A DNA stretch of 64,000 nt, from positions 52,942-116,941 of the IMG/VR virus record IMGVR_UViG_3300025151_000017; one strand, given 5' to 3'. The DNA comes from a virus. How positions within the stretch are numbered: position 1 is the first letter of the stretch; each line of letters begins with the position of its first letter. Below the pieces are notes generated by a model. That model was not told the origin of the DNA and did no database searches. It saw only the letters and a program-made list of their open reading frames with translations. The position numbers and the translations under genes were made by a program. Positions 18,101 to 26,487 of the stretch are shown here, in pieces.

Positions 18101-18982
18101 GAAGATGTAGAACAATCTCCAGGAGATCCGATGGTAAAGATAAACATCGAGAAACCTGTAGAAACTGAAGATAAACCCAAAGCTGATAAAATTAAAAAAA
18201 AATCTGGGACACCAAAGTCTGACGACCCATATGATTTAGAAGTATTCGTAGCAGATCCAAAATATGATGCGATGCTGGACGACCTAAGTGCTGATGAAAT
18301 CGATAGTGTCGTCAATATGTTTGACCCAGAACAAGATCCGATAAATGGTAAGCTAGACATCTTTGACTTATATGATGATGACGAACTAGCAATAGAAGTT
18401 GAAGATGAAGATGGCGAAGTTTCTATGGAAGCATTCGAGTATCTTGAGGATGATGTAGAACAACAGCTGAACGAAGTATTATCTAGAACTGAAAGAATTA
18501 AAAACCGAGTAAGAGTTAGAAGGACAAAAGCAAGGAGAGCAAGAAGTTTACGAATCGCTCTTAGACGACACTCTTCTCAGAAGATAATAAATAGTAGAGC
18601 AAGAAGATTAGCAGTAAAACTGCTGAAAAGAAGATTCTTTAAAAAGCCACCAACTCAATTATCTGTGGGTGAGCGAGAAAGAGCTGAAGCAAGAATTGCT
18701 AAGATGCGTCATGTGGTAAAAAGGATTGCTCTAAAACTAGCACCTCGTGTTAGACAGATGGAGAAGAAAAGACTACATAGTAGGAAAAGCACTAAGTCTG
18801 GAGCACTAGGTAGAAAACTTAAAGGTCATTTTAGATCGGCACTGGCTGGTGGTAGAATTAGAACTGCTAGAAAACAAACAGGTCGTAAATATAAAGGCAA
18901 CACTGTTGGACAAAGGTCTAGACCAGGAAAAGGATATGGTGGTGCCACAGGTAAAAGATATGGGGGAGTAAAAAGACGATGA
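15113..18982 (+). CDS. large virion-type protein: N-terminal cytidylyltransferase-like domain, long charged linker, basic C-terminus
   Basis: 1289 aa. Residues 15-190 form a nucleotidyltransferase domain with TTGH (residues 27-30, the HxGH-type motif) and MSATKMR near 158 (ISSTxxR-type motif), as in NadM-like enzymes. The long middle is Lys/Glu/Asp-rich with several small blocks, including a Cys cluster CGCGKDPC. Residues about 1118-1289 are extremely Arg/Lys-rich and probably bind nucleic acid. N-terminal MKDFKTLLNEV and internal SFKDFVNEV (residues 490-498) look like T4 capsid-targeting/prohead-protease sites, so it may be packaged and cleaved. It overlaps the next gene by 4 nt. Confidence 0.65.
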   Translation: MKDFKTLLNEVPSKKMVIGFGRFNPPTTGHELLINKVTQYARSKGSPAKIYVTATEDKKKNPLKQERKIYYMKRMFGQNTPLVPTKSPNQRTIIEVAKYLNEKEKITELTLIAGSDRINEYKRLLNQYNGKDYNFDKITVLSSGRRDPDSDMAEGMSATKMRTAASSGKFNDFKRGIPRRMTVADSKRLFNEVRKGMGLPPIREEVILPTSQLREDYVAKKIFNIGAVVEDDKGVYEVMDRGANYISVSDEDGNVSKKWLHEVRQISEKNTVNDYHYNDEIVYKGYTTEHFRNYYEIKDKFLDLFESDKDPVAILTCLKLVDQTLKILSEAESRGYALIEEAGADSIIKMKLADSLNSIGELGNHDYLDKINADLADLLAREPNMKKDLEEQKNLKIDPQNKFRFTSADRIKVARIIAGSLGIDNPEKMSNPTQLINFGLRKLRTKRVTPEFAEIVKKMLQTANTAGIDYDRQYLPAIMRTGKFKVEQKSFKDFVNEVSGSGVDPIVVQLRKNINLKGNYTFEFTDGSKGKMSPGASEGILKKYEGLRTPKQKLNVSRGMGKSMKSLKDTLSNFDAIANKEDPRDKKSGREEPTRGLVNPMDKKPIKKEEVQEAKKEKKKDPEKDYKPHMMYDPKTGKGVMAKKYADHEKLKKLGYDHDDPSTKQIEEDPLTLTKDRIKKEKEADKIKHDKMMDRARTQSALKKNRETKPMKKEESEGKKGIMGVGSDVTRKVRQGLRAELMMRMAMTKKKMAKTKKGTKEFDELYAEYKKCKDKMRNLPGKEGVNEEKKKGTHKYYKGVSNKDKKARRDEFERDAKKDDSDPTKYDPAAGDLDKKGDFKKTKKSKHTLKYHKKYGDPAKEKTNEEKKPSVDEVDPSTNFNIAKSIMSYKDYKKMLKLAGGIVKRNEKGEVESKATRDEKIMKQVVDEQKKNCGCGKDPCETYGNLPEDKEMTDAQMKKREDIVKGMKDKTADFKKRYGKDYKNVMYATATKMAMKEDVEQSPGDPMVKINIEKPVETEDKPKADKIKKKSGTPKSDDPYDLEVFVADPKYDAMLDDLSADEIDSVVNMFDPEQDPINGKLDIFDLYDDDELAIEVEDEDGEVSMEAFEYLEDDVEQQLNEVLSRTERIKNRVRVRRTKARRARSLRIALRRHSSQKIINSRARRLAVKLLKRRFFKKPPTQLSVGERERAEARIAKMRHVVKRIALKLAPRVRQMEKKRLHSRKSTKSGALGRKLKGHFRSALAGGRIRTARKQTGRKYKGNTVGQRSRPGKGYGGATGKRYGGVKRR

Positions 18983-19326
18983 AATCATTTAGAGAACATA
19001 GGGAAGATGCGATAGATTGTGCTTGTGATAAACTAGAACTTCCTACACTTGAGGAAGCTAAGTATCAAGGCAAGACTGTCACACTTAACGACCCTATTCG
19101 TACTTCTGAAAATCCTAACAAAAAATTTAAAGTATATGTAAAAGGTCCAAAAGGTAATGTCGTTGTGGTTCGCTTTGGAGATCCGAACCTAAGTATTAAA
19201 AGAGACGACCCTAAAAGGAGAAAAAGTTTCAGAGCAAGACATGGGTGCGATAATCCAGGTCCGAAATGGAAAGCGAAATATTGGTCATGCTATCAATGGA
19301 GAGCAGGCTCAAAAGTAGACAACTAA
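18979..19326 (+). CDS. conserved virion-associated small basic protein
   Basis: 115 aa; begins MKSFREHRED (a possible packaging tag) and ends in a conserved-looking basic block RRKSFRARHGCDNPGP followed by KWKAKYWSC, rich in Trp, Cys and Arg. I recognise this block from structural-region proteins of marine T4-like phages, with no known function. Cys/His placement could bind a metal. Confidence 0.6.
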   Translation: MKSFREHREDAIDCACDKLELPTLEEAKYQGKTVTLNDPIRTSENPNKKFKVYVKGPKGNVVVVRFGDPNLSIKRDDPKRRKSFRARHGCDNPGPKWKAKYWSCYQWRAGSKVDN

Positions 19327-19350
19327 AATCATTAATTAAGTGGAGATAAT

Positions 19351-20331
19351 ATGAGTAGTGGTAATAATGGTCCAGTGGACATTCCCCAAACTGATGAAGA
19401 ATGGGATAAATTAATCGCTGAAGGACAGCGAAATGCAGAAGAGTTAGAACAGCAAATGGGTCAAGACCCATATGTTTCTGGCTTGACAAAACCTACAGAA
19501 CCAAATCCTAGTGTAAACCCATACAGCTCAGATCCTAATGCACCTTTACCAGAAGGTGTAAAGAAAAAAGTTATGGGTATGATGATTCCTACAAGGGAGA
19601 AACAGCTTGAGGATTATGAGAAGTATAAGGAAGCAACTGCTAAAACTACTGACCAAGAAAAAGTAAGTTGGGCGATTGAACAAATCAATGCAAGTAGTTT
19701 TGAAAGCGACCTAGATGGTGCTCAAGAATGGCTAAAAGAAAACAAGCAGGAAATGGATGAGACAAAAAGACTTACCATTACTGAAGGACAAGCTGTTCAG
19801 GTACACTTTGTTAAACAAATATCTGAAGAAGAGTTTGAGAAAAAAATTATTGAAGGACTTGCTGAGATTAAACAGCTAGAAGTATCTGAGATTATGGAAG
19901 CTGGTGGTATGGATGCCCACCTCGTAAGAGATCTAGATATTGACTCACTTGATGCAATCGAACTGATTATGGATGCTGAGGATATGCTTGGTGCCCAGAT
20001 CGAAAATACTGAGATTATGTGGGTCAAAACTCTTAGAGATATCTTCGAAGTAATTAAGTATAAAATCGAGAATGATAATATGCCTTATCCTATCCCTGAT
20101 TTTGACGAAGAAGATATTATCTTTAGACCACAAACTAATAATGTTGATGGTGTAGAGGTACATCAAGGCAACTCTGCTTATAAACAATTTATGGCAGGTG
20201 CTGGGGAAAGGAAAGAAATCGAAGGAGATATCGATGCTTTCCTTGAAGAAGAGGAAGAAAGGGAACGCAAAATGCGTGAACTTTTAGATGAAGACGACGA
20301 TGACCTATCTGTAGGGCATAATAAGTCTTAA
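19351..20331 (+). CDS. acyl carrier protein domain in a larger acidic protein
   Basis: 326 aa. Residues about 161-240 form a standard ACP: LVRDLDIDSLDAIELIMDAE, with Ser199 in DSL as the phosphopantetheine site, then the helix III/IV pattern ending TLRDIFEVI. The flanks are unrelated: an N-terminal Pro/Glu-rich region and a very acidic C-terminus. A matching AcpS (50012), ketoacyl synthase (53547), FabI (48616) and MaoC dehydratase (27938) occur in the same window. Its position among virion genes is odd; the flanks might tether the carrier to a particle or scaffold. GGAGA precedes the ATG. Confidence 0.85.
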   Translation: MSSGNNGPVDIPQTDEEWDKLIAEGQRNAEELEQQMGQDPYVSGLTKPTEPNPSVNPYSSDPNAPLPEGVKKKVMGMMIPTREKQLEDYEKYKEATAKTTDQEKVSWAIEQINASSFESDLDGAQEWLKENKQEMDETKRLTITEGQAVQVHFVKQISEEEFEKKIIEGLAEIKQLEVSEIMEAGGMDAHLVRDLDIDSLDAIELIMDAEDMLGAQIENTEIMWVKTLRDIFEVIKYKIENDNMPYPIPDFDEEDIIFRPQTNNVDGVEVHQGNSAYKQFMAGAGERKEIEGDIDAFLEEEEERERKMRELLDEDDDDLSVGHNKS

Positions 20332-20386
20332 ATAGAAGTTAAAAACTAACTAAATAATAGTAAATTAATCAATGAAGGAGATTAAA

Positions 20387-20647
20387 ATGACTAATGAAAA
20401 TGAAGAAGTGGCTGTAGAGAATGAAACTCCAGAAGCTACTCAGGAAACTGAAGCACCTGTAGAACAAGAAGCTCAAGCTGAAGTACCAGCTGAAGCACCT
20501 GCCGAAGCACCTGCTGAAGAAGCACCAGAAGCAGAAGCAAAAGCTGAGGAAACTCCTGCAGAGGAGACTCCAGCAGAAGAGCCGAAAAGTTATACAGATA
20601 GACTAAGAGATGCTGCAGTAAATGAGTTAGACCAACTTATTAAGTAA
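20387..20647 (+). CDS. acidic Ala/Pro/Glu-repeat protein, possible prohead core (gp67-like)
   Basis: 86 aa of low-complexity (E-A-P-A-E) repeats followed by a short C-terminal helix. AAGGAG (20375-20380) places the start at ATG 20387, not at the ATG in the ribosome binding region (20372). Small very acidic proteins beside virion genes in T4-like phages include the prohead core protein gp67; composition and location fit, but sequence alone cannot prove it. Confidence 0.5.
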   Translation: MTNENEEVAVENETPEATQETEAPVEQEAQAEVPAEAPAEAPAEEAPEAEAKAEETPAEETPAEEPKSYTDRLRDAAVNELDQLIK

Positions 20648-20658
20648 AGGGTACTACC

Positions 20659-22617
20659 ATGTCAGAAGTTTTAGGTTATCAAGAATTTATGGAAGCTATG
20701 GATGCAGTAAATCCAAAAGCTGTGAAGAAAAAATTCAAAGATAGAAAAGATAAAGATATCGACAACGATGGCGATGTCGATGCTTCTGACAAGTATCTTC
20801 ATAAAAGACGCAAAGCTGTTTCTAAAGCTGTGAAGTCTGATGAGTCTTATGGCTCAACAGGTAATTTTAGCAGACCTATGTCCTCTGCTGAAAGAGCAAA
20901 AGAAATGCAAAAAAAAGCTGACCAAATAAAAAAGAAAGCACAATCTGCAGTTAAAAAAGCCAAAGGTCTCACAATGGGTGAAGACATGGAAGAGGGTGCA
21001 TTTTATGGTCGTGACGACCTAGTTAAAAAGTTTAAAACTAAAAACCCAAAAGACTTTATAAGATTAAGTAAAACAGTCATGACTAAAGATGGCAAACCTG
21101 GAGGAACAGAAACTGTCAGCATGAAAAGGAAAGGCAACGAGGATAAGATTGCCAAGTACAAAAAGGATGGATATAAAGAAGTACCTATGGAATCGTACGA
21201 AGTAGAGTTCCATTCTATGCTAGACGAAAACACAGGTGTAGCAAACAAAGCTAAGAAGTCTGGTATTCCTAAAGGTATATTAATGCAGGTTTATAGAAGA
21301 GGAATGGCTGCATATGGTACAGGGCATCGTCCTGGTGCGTCACAAGCACAATGGGCAATGGCTCGTGTAAATTCTTTTATTGGTAAAGGTAAAGGAACTT
21401 GGGGTGGTGCTGATAAAGATCTCGCAGCAAAAGCAAGAGAATCTATGAAGAAAGAATCGCTTGATGAAGAAATGCCAGCATCATTTAAAGCCATGCTTAT
21501 CCAAAGAGATAAAATGAAAAAATTAGGTCAGAATATTGATGCTATTAATGCTAAAATTAAAAAAGCCAGAGCAGATGCTATGAGAATGACCTTCAATAAA
21601 GAAGAAGTAGTGATATTTGAAGATGCAAAAGATGTATTAAAAAGAATGCGTCAAACAAGAGACAACTTGAAAAGACAAGGAAACTCTGCTGGACTTGCTG
21701 CAATCGAGTTAAGAATTAAAAAGTTTAAAGACTCTATGAGTAAAGAATCAATTGATGAGAAGGGTCCTGGACTGTATGCAAATATAAATGCTAAAAGAAA
21801 ACGAGGAGAAAAAATGCGTAAAAAAGGAGAGAAGGGTGCACCTTCAGCACAAGATTTCGAAAATGCCAAAAAGACTGCTCGTGAAGAAAGAGAACTATGT
21901 CACTCTAAAGACCACGACTGTGCTACTGTCGTAGAACACATCGTATGGGGATTCGGAAAGCCAGTATATGAAAGTCACGCAATACCAACTGACGATGGCT
22001 ATGTATCATGGTATGATGTAGAATTCGAACATGGTATTGAAAGAGAAGTACCAACAGAAGATTTAAAAATTTATACTACTGAAGCACATGATATGAAAAC
22101 TTTAAACAAAGGTAAAAAGAAACCTAAGTCTAAAGATAAAGCTGAGCCAGTAAAAGAAGAAGATAAAGAACCAGCATATGTAAGAAATAAAAATCATTAC
22201 AAAGATAGTGCAAGAGTTAAATCTAATCTTGCTAAAGCTAAAGATAAAATGGCTCAATTTGGACGAGGAAGTAAGTATTCAGACTCTGAAATATCAAGAG
22301 CAGTAGATATTGCTAAGAAAATGGCAGGTGGTAATTACACAGGTGCTTACAAAAAAATCGAAGGAATTAAAAAAGGATTAGCACAACAAGGTAAAGTAAA
22401 ATATGCCTTGAAGAAAGCTGCAGAAAGTTTTGAGACCTGGAAAGGTCTATCTATATCAGAAGTAAATGATGTCCTAGTTGACATGGTTTCTTCTGCCCAA
22501 GACTACATTAAGCTGGTGGAAGATGGAGACTTAAAGTCCGTCGACGAGCCAGAAGTTGAGATAGCCAAAGGGATGCCCTTATCATTTAAACAATTTCAAT
22601 CTAAAATAGGAGACTAA
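20659..22617 (+). CDS. virion-region protein with EF-hand-like loop and DUF5824-like domain
   Basis: 652 aa. N-terminal YQEFMEAMD resembles the T4 internal-protein targeting peptide. Near residue 35 the DIDNDGDVDASDKYL loop matches a dockerin/EF-hand calcium loop. About residues 200-260 (SGIPKGILMQVYRRGMAAY, then GHRPGASQAQWAMARVNSF) match the DUF5824-type domain of marine phages, from memory. The remainder is Lys-rich with a second helical domain (about 510-590). The C-terminus SFKQFQSKIGD again carries the SFKxF pattern. Probably a packaged or head-associated protein. Confidence 0.6.
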   Translation: MSEVLGYQEFMEAMDAVNPKAVKKKFKDRKDKDIDNDGDVDASDKYLHKRRKAVSKAVKSDESYGSTGNFSRPMSSAERAKEMQKKADQIKKKAQSAVKKAKGLTMGEDMEEGAFYGRDDLVKKFKTKNPKDFIRLSKTVMTKDGKPGGTETVSMKRKGNEDKIAKYKKDGYKEVPMESYEVEFHSMLDENTGVANKAKKSGIPKGILMQVYRRGMAAYGTGHRPGASQAQWAMARVNSFIGKGKGTWGGADKDLAAKARESMKKESLDEEMPASFKAMLIQRDKMKKLGQNIDAINAKIKKARADAMRMTFNKEEVVIFEDAKDVLKRMRQTRDNLKRQGNSAGLAAIELRIKKFKDSMSKESIDEKGPGLYANINAKRKRGEKMRKKGEKGAPSAQDFENAKKTAREERELCHSKDHDCATVVEHIVWGFGKPVYESHAIPTDDGYVSWYDVEFEHGIEREVPTEDLKIYTTEAHDMKTLNKGKKKPKSKDKAEPVKEEDKEPAYVRNKNHYKDSARVKSNLAKAKDKMAQFGRGSKYSDSEISRAVDIAKKMAGGNYTGAYKKIEGIKKGLAQQGKVKYALKKAAESFETWKGLSISEVNDVLVDMVSSAQDYIKLVEDGDLKSVDEPEVEIAKGMPLSFKQFQSKIGD

Positions 22618-22618
22618 T

Positions 22619-23734
22619 ATGGCAATGTGGGGAGACTCTGATTCACATGTGAATCGACCAAACTGGCTAGAAGTTGGGCAAATCAAAAAAGTTAATATAA
22701 CTACTTTAGGAAGTGGATATGGTTCCGCTCCTTCAGTCACGATTGCTGCTCCAGCATCTGGTACTCAAGCTACAGGAACTGGTGTATTATCTGGTTCAAC
22801 TTTAGCTTCCGTGACTATTACCGATCCTGGTGATGGATATGTAGCAGGAGATGCTGCTGGTGTGACTATTGCTGCACCAACATCTAATACTGTTGCTACT
22901 TCTGCTGTCACAGTAGGAACTGACACAGTCACAACTGGAACGCACAACTTAAATACTGGCGATCCAGTAATCTATGCTAATGGTGGTGGTACTGATATCA
23001 CTGGATTAACTGGTGGTACTACTTATTATGCAATTAAAGTAGATGCTACAAACATCAAATTAGCAACTAACATTACTAATGCCGAAGCTGGTACTGCAAT
23101 CGATCTTACTGGCACAGGTAATAACTCACAAACCTTCTCTGGTGTACAAGCTGTAGGAAGTGTTGTAAAAGCTGCAAACAAATATGCTGCTGCGGACATT
23201 ATGTTCGTTGACACTGACGAAGCACAACTTGCTCAAAACAAAGCAAGAGGTATCACTGGTGCTGGTTGGTGGACTCTGAAATCTGGTAGACAGGATTCAG
23301 ATGGGAATACAAGATACGAAGCTGAATGTATCGTAGCTATGGCTCGTACTGCTGCTCAAGCTGGTGACGATGCTGCCGATGACGCAATGGTGTCTGATGC
23401 TGCAAACTCATTTGCTATTACAGTACAACCTGCTGCTGCAACTACATCAAGTGGAAACGCAACATTTACTTTAACAACTGGTTCAGTAGTTGGAACTATC
23501 GGAGCACTTAACTATAAGTGGCAAAGACAAACTGCTAACGGAACTCGTTGGACTGACATCAGTGGTTCTACCGATGGTGGTATCTACTCAGACTTCGCTA
23601 CTGCGACTCTAGCAGTTGCTGGTGTGACTGACACTACTCATGATGGTAAGAAGTACCGAGTCAAAGTAAACAGTGCTAATGGTGCACCAGAGCAAGTCTC
23701 TGATGGTGTAGCTACACTTACTTTCGGATCTTAA
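22619..23734 (+). CDS. virion decoration/fibre protein with Ig-like C-terminus
   Basis: 371 aa, Gly/Ala/Thr/Ser-rich. The N-terminal part has two copies of the GYGSAPSVTIAAPASGTQAT-type repeat seen in marine phage structural proteins; the C-terminal about 110 residues (ITVQPAAATTSSGNATFTL onward, with W and YRVKV) form an Ig-like fold. GGAGA precedes the ATG. Probably exposed on the particle. Confidence 0.65.
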   Translation: MAMWGDSDSHVNRPNWLEVGQIKKVNITTLGSGYGSAPSVTIAAPASGTQATGTGVLSGSTLASVTITDPGDGYVAGDAAGVTIAAPTSNTVATSAVTVGTDTVTTGTHNLNTGDPVIYANGGGTDITGLTGGTTYYAIKVDATNIKLATNITNAEAGTAIDLTGTGNNSQTFSGVQAVGSVVKAANKYAAADIMFVDTDEAQLAQNKARGITGAGWWTLKSGRQDSDGNTRYEAECIVAMARTAAQAGDDAADDAMVSDAANSFAITVQPAAATTSSGNATFTLTTGSVVGTIGALNYKWQRQTANGTRWTDISGSTDGGIYSDFATATLAVAGVTDTTHDGKKYRVKVNSANGAPEQVSDGVATLTFGS

Positions 23735-23762
23735 TAACCGAATAACATAAACCTAGAACTGT

Positions 23763-23786
23763 GGGAGGGTTGTAACAAACCCTCCC
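23763..23786 (+). terminator. GC-rich hairpin between structural genes
   Basis: GGGAGGGTT-GTAACA-AACCCTCCC: perfect 9-bp stem, 6-nt loop, followed by TATTCT, not a U tract. It stands in the 83-nt gap; it could be a terminator, partial attenuator or mRNA-end stabiliser. Confidence 0.6.
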
Positions 23787-23817
23787 TATTCTGCAAATAT
23801 AAAATAGGAGTAAAATT

Positions 23818-24414
23818 ATGGCAGACCAAAAAATATCAGAACTAGTCGCAGCAACCTCTGCTGCAGGTGCCGACCTTTTAAACATCGTACAAGGTGGCTC
23901 CAACAAAAAACTTACAGTCGCAAATCTATTCGCAAACTTAGACACTCCAGTTATTATTAACGAATCTGGTGGTGACCAAGATACTCGTATCGAAGGATTA
24001 AACGACAACAATCTATTATATGTAGACGCATCTACCGACAGAGTTGGTGTAGGTGTTGCTACTCCTTCCCAAAAGCTAGATGTAAATGGTGATGTAGCTA
24101 TTAGTGGTGGTTCTTTATACCTATCACAAACTGCTCAGTCATCAACTGGTACATCTACTGCTGACTTAACCAAAGCTGTGACAGAACTTACTTTATCATC
24201 TGGTTCAGATGCTGCGTCACTTGCTAATGGTACAGTGGGACAAATTAAAATTTTTGTAGTAGTTGGTGGTTCAGGATCTTGTGTCCTTACACCTACAACA
24301 CTAAATGGTGGAACTACTATTACATTTAATGCAGTTGGTGACGCAGTCACTTTACTGTATGTTGCAACTGTAGGATGGACTGTTATAGGTTCAAACTCTG
24401 TAGTTGTAGCTTAA
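23818..24414 (+). CDS. tail-fibre/baseplate-type structural protein
   Basis: 198 aa. DQKISELVAATSAAGADLL and the RVGVGVATPSQKLDVNGDV segment are typical of short phage fibre and host-adhesion modules; the latter often precedes fibre tips. No chaperone or peptidase domain follows. AGGAG precedes the ATG. Confidence 0.65.
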   Translation: MADQKISELVAATSAAGADLLNIVQGGSNKKLTVANLFANLDTPVIINESGGDQDTRIEGLNDNNLLYVDASTDRVGVGVATPSQKLDVNGDVAISGGSLYLSQTAQSSTGTSTADLTKAVTELTLSSGSDAASLANGTVGQIKIFVVVGGSGSCVLTPTTLNGGTTITFNAVGDAVTLLYVATVGWTVIGSNSVVVA

Positions 24415-24436
24415 TATATTATTTTAGGAGATAATT

Positions 24437-24646
24437 ATGGCAGATTATGATGTTAATGCGAAACTTGATGCGTATAGACAATCTATGAAAAAGAAAGAAG
24501 AGATTCTATCGCAATTACAACAAGGTGTAGTTAATACACAGGCTGAGATACATATGCTTACTGGAGCAATACAAGCACTAGAAGATATTGTAAATACACC
24601 TGTAGAAACTAAGAAGAGTAATGATAAAAAAGCTGACAGAAAATAA
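24437..24646 (+). CDS. small coiled-coil protein
   Basis: 69 aa, heptad-like central segment (residues 15-50) and a Lys-rich tail. AGGAGA precedes the ATG. Lies between fibre-type and conserved hypothetical genes; probably a structural accessory, unknown. Confidence 0.55.
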   Translation: MADYDVNAKLDAYRQSMKKKEEILSQLQQGVVNTQAEIHMLTGAIQALEDIVNTPVETKKSNDKKADRK

Positions 24647-24998
24647 TTTTCTTCAGTTCGCTCTTAATAATTATGATAACCCTTCTTGTGCTACACTAGA
24701 AGAGTTTGAGGATGATTTAAAAAAGTTTTTATATCTTAACAAATTATTGCAAAGATATACTAAAAACAAAGATCTTAGAGAAAGGTTAATTTTAAATCAT
24801 ATAATTGTAATTTATAATTTATGGGGAGATGCTGCAACTGAAATGCTCTTCCATAAGGTGGACGAAGAACACTGGAGTGCACTTATTGTATTCCTGACTT
24901 ATCTAGGAAGACTACCAGTCTACATTCCTGGGACAACGACTCGTTCCACAAGTTTAGAACATGATGAAAAGATCGTGGAGATACTAAGAGAAATATGA
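24621..24998 (+). CDS. conserved T4-like phage hypothetical, 125 aa
   Basis: Helical protein with FALNNYDNPSCATLEEFEDDLKKF, RLILNHIIVIYNLWG and HWSALIVFLTYLGRLP segments that I recognise as a conserved small protein of marine T4-like phages, usually near virion genes. Overlaps both neighbours. No function known. Confidence 0.6.
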   Translation: MIKKLTENNFLQFALNNYDNPSCATLEEFEDDLKKFLYLNKLLQRYTKNKDLRERLILNHIIVIYNLWGDAATEMLFHKVDEEHWSALIVFLTYLGRLPVYIPGTTTRSTSLEHDEKIVEILREI

Positions 24999-25870
24999 GT
25001 AGAACAGTAGATAACATTATTGCTTATAGAATTATTTCTATGTTAGTAAAACCTTTTAAAGATACTGATGCTTTTAAGGAAGGTATCATTGATGAGAAAG
25101 GTAAAATTTTAAAGAAGGCAACTAAGCTGACTACAACTAAAGAGAAGAATGCTTATACCTTTTTACATAGATTAGTTTTTAAATTAAAGCAATTCGTAGA
25201 AAAGGTGCCAGGAGGTAAATCTCGACTTGGCTCACTTGCTGCTGCATATTATCTTATCAGGGAAGCATATGAAGGACAAGAGTCTGTACATATACTAGAA
25301 GAAAAGTATAACGATCTCATGGCTAAAGATATCTCCTTACTCGAAGAAGAATTACTAGTAGAAGAAGTCATAGAACATCTCTACTGGAATATGTTTAATA
25401 TAGAAGCAAAGTCGCCTGCACAACAGGCAGCAATCGCTATATCTATGAAGAAAGCTGGTAAGAAACCTAAAAACCAGAAGGATGAAGCAGTTGCTGCAAA
25501 CTCAGTTGCAGGTGGGGGAGTGGATTTATCCCCAACAGTTAGAATGAAAAAGGGCAGAAAGTTTGCTACATTTAATGTTAGCGATGATGTTCTTAAGAAG
25601 TTTAAATCAGGGAAAAAGAAATATTCTAAATGGAAAGAGTATTTGAATATGGAAGATGACGCAGAACAAGCCATATACAACTATGCTCGTAAAAATCCTA
25701 GAGGTGTTATCATCTTACAAAACAAAGCTGGTGACACTAAAGCAATTAGATTCAACAGAAATGGTGGAGGAAGTTGGAGACATATCAAGAGACCAGTAAG
25801 CAGGTCGGTTGGTAAAAGTACCATGCCTGGAATGGCTCAAGATATTGTAGTCTCAACTACAACAATATAA
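24995..25870 (+). CDS. conserved phage hypothetical, 291 aa
   Basis: Begins with a helical domain (about 1-120, containing KQFVEKVPGGKSRLGSLAAAY). A Lys-rich linker and a C-terminal basic domain (RKFATFNVSDDVLKKF to IKRPVSRS) follow. Conserved beside the preceding gene in related phages, from memory. Possibly structural; no enzymatic motif seen. Confidence 0.55.
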   Translation: MSRTVDNIIAYRIISMLVKPFKDTDAFKEGIIDEKGKILKKATKLTTTKEKNAYTFLHRLVFKLKQFVEKVPGGKSRLGSLAAAYYLIREAYEGQESVHILEEKYNDLMAKDISLLEEELLVEEVIEHLYWNMFNIEAKSPAQQAAIAISMKKAGKKPKNQKDEAVAANSVAGGGVDLSPTVRMKKGRKFATFNVSDDVLKKFKSGKKKYSKWKEYLNMEDDAEQAIYNYARKNPRGVIILQNKAGDTKAIRFNRNGGGSWRHIKRPVSRSVGKSTMPGMAQDIVVSTTTI

Positions 25871-26487
25871 TGTTTTCATTAATTACTATACTTGGGTGGA
25901 TACCCACTTCAATTTATTTTGGTATAACAGCAGTTGGTTTGATAGGACTCGTTGTAGTTTCTATTTTACCACTAGTTCCTAAAAGCTGGGGATTAGTATT
26001 TGGTTTGTTATTTGGACTAGGATCGTTCCTATTAGGTGCTGTCTGGACAAGTGGTCCAATCATCGAAGAACTAAATAATATGAAAGAAGAAATGAAACTT
26101 ATTGAAGCTGAAGCCGAGAAAGTTTCTAATGAAATAGCGACTGAGTTTGAATCAGATAGCAACAGAATAACCAGTAATGGAAATAAAATTAGTGAGAAGG
26201 TCAATGAATTACTTAATGAAAATGATGATGCTCAGTGTAGCCTGCCTGACAGTGTTAGCTTGCTCCACGACAGTGCCATTAAAAATGAAGTTCCCGACAC
26301 CACCAGAAGTGTTGATGGAGGAGGGAGCCAAGATGGAGACGATAGAGGAGAGGAAAAACTCAGACTCTCAGAATTAACAACTATAACTGTAGATAACTAC
26401 ACCTCTTGTAATGAAGTAAGAAGACAATTACAACAATTACAAAGATGGGTCGGAGAAATGCAAAGAGTACACAACTATGGCGAGTGA
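25870..26487 (+). CDS. i-spanin-like inner-membrane lysis protein
   Basis: 205 aa: two N-terminal hydrophobic segments (about 5-30 and 37-60), a coiled coil (about 65-110), and a C-terminal periplasmic helix YTSCNEVRRQLQQLQRWV like Rz-type spanins. A lipoprotein gene is embedded in the +1 frame (26204-26377), the classic nested Rz/Rz1 arrangement. Acts in the last lysis step by joining inner and outer membranes. Two membrane spans rather than one is slightly unusual. Confidence 0.6.
   Translation: MFSLITILGWIPTSIYFGITAVGLIGLVVVSILPLVPKSWGLVFGLLFGLGSFLLGAVWTSGPIIEELNNMKEEMKLIEAEAEKVSNEIATEFESDSNRITSNGNKISEKVNELLNENDDAQCSLPDSVSLLHDSAIKNEVPDTTRSVDGGGSQDGDDRGEEKLRLSELTTITVDNYTSCNEVRRQLQQLQRWVGEMQRVHNYGE
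26204..26377 (+). CDS. o-spanin (Rz1-like lipoprotein) nested in i-spanin gene
   Basis: 57 aa encoded wholly within 25870-26487 in another frame. Signal peptide with lipobox (TVLAC, Cys20; VAC at 14 also possible) and a short Pro/Met-rich mature part. GAGAAGG lies 3 nt before ATG 26204; ATG 26177 and 26216 are alternatives. Confidence 0.62.
   Translation: MNYLMKMMMLSVACLTVLACSTTVPLKMKFPTPPEVLMEEGAKMETIEERKNSDSQN

Noticed and set aside
20450-20600. Tandem repeat/CRISPR-like pattern
   Set aside because: The repetition encodes E-A-P-A-E low-complexity protein; no uniform repeats with spacers.
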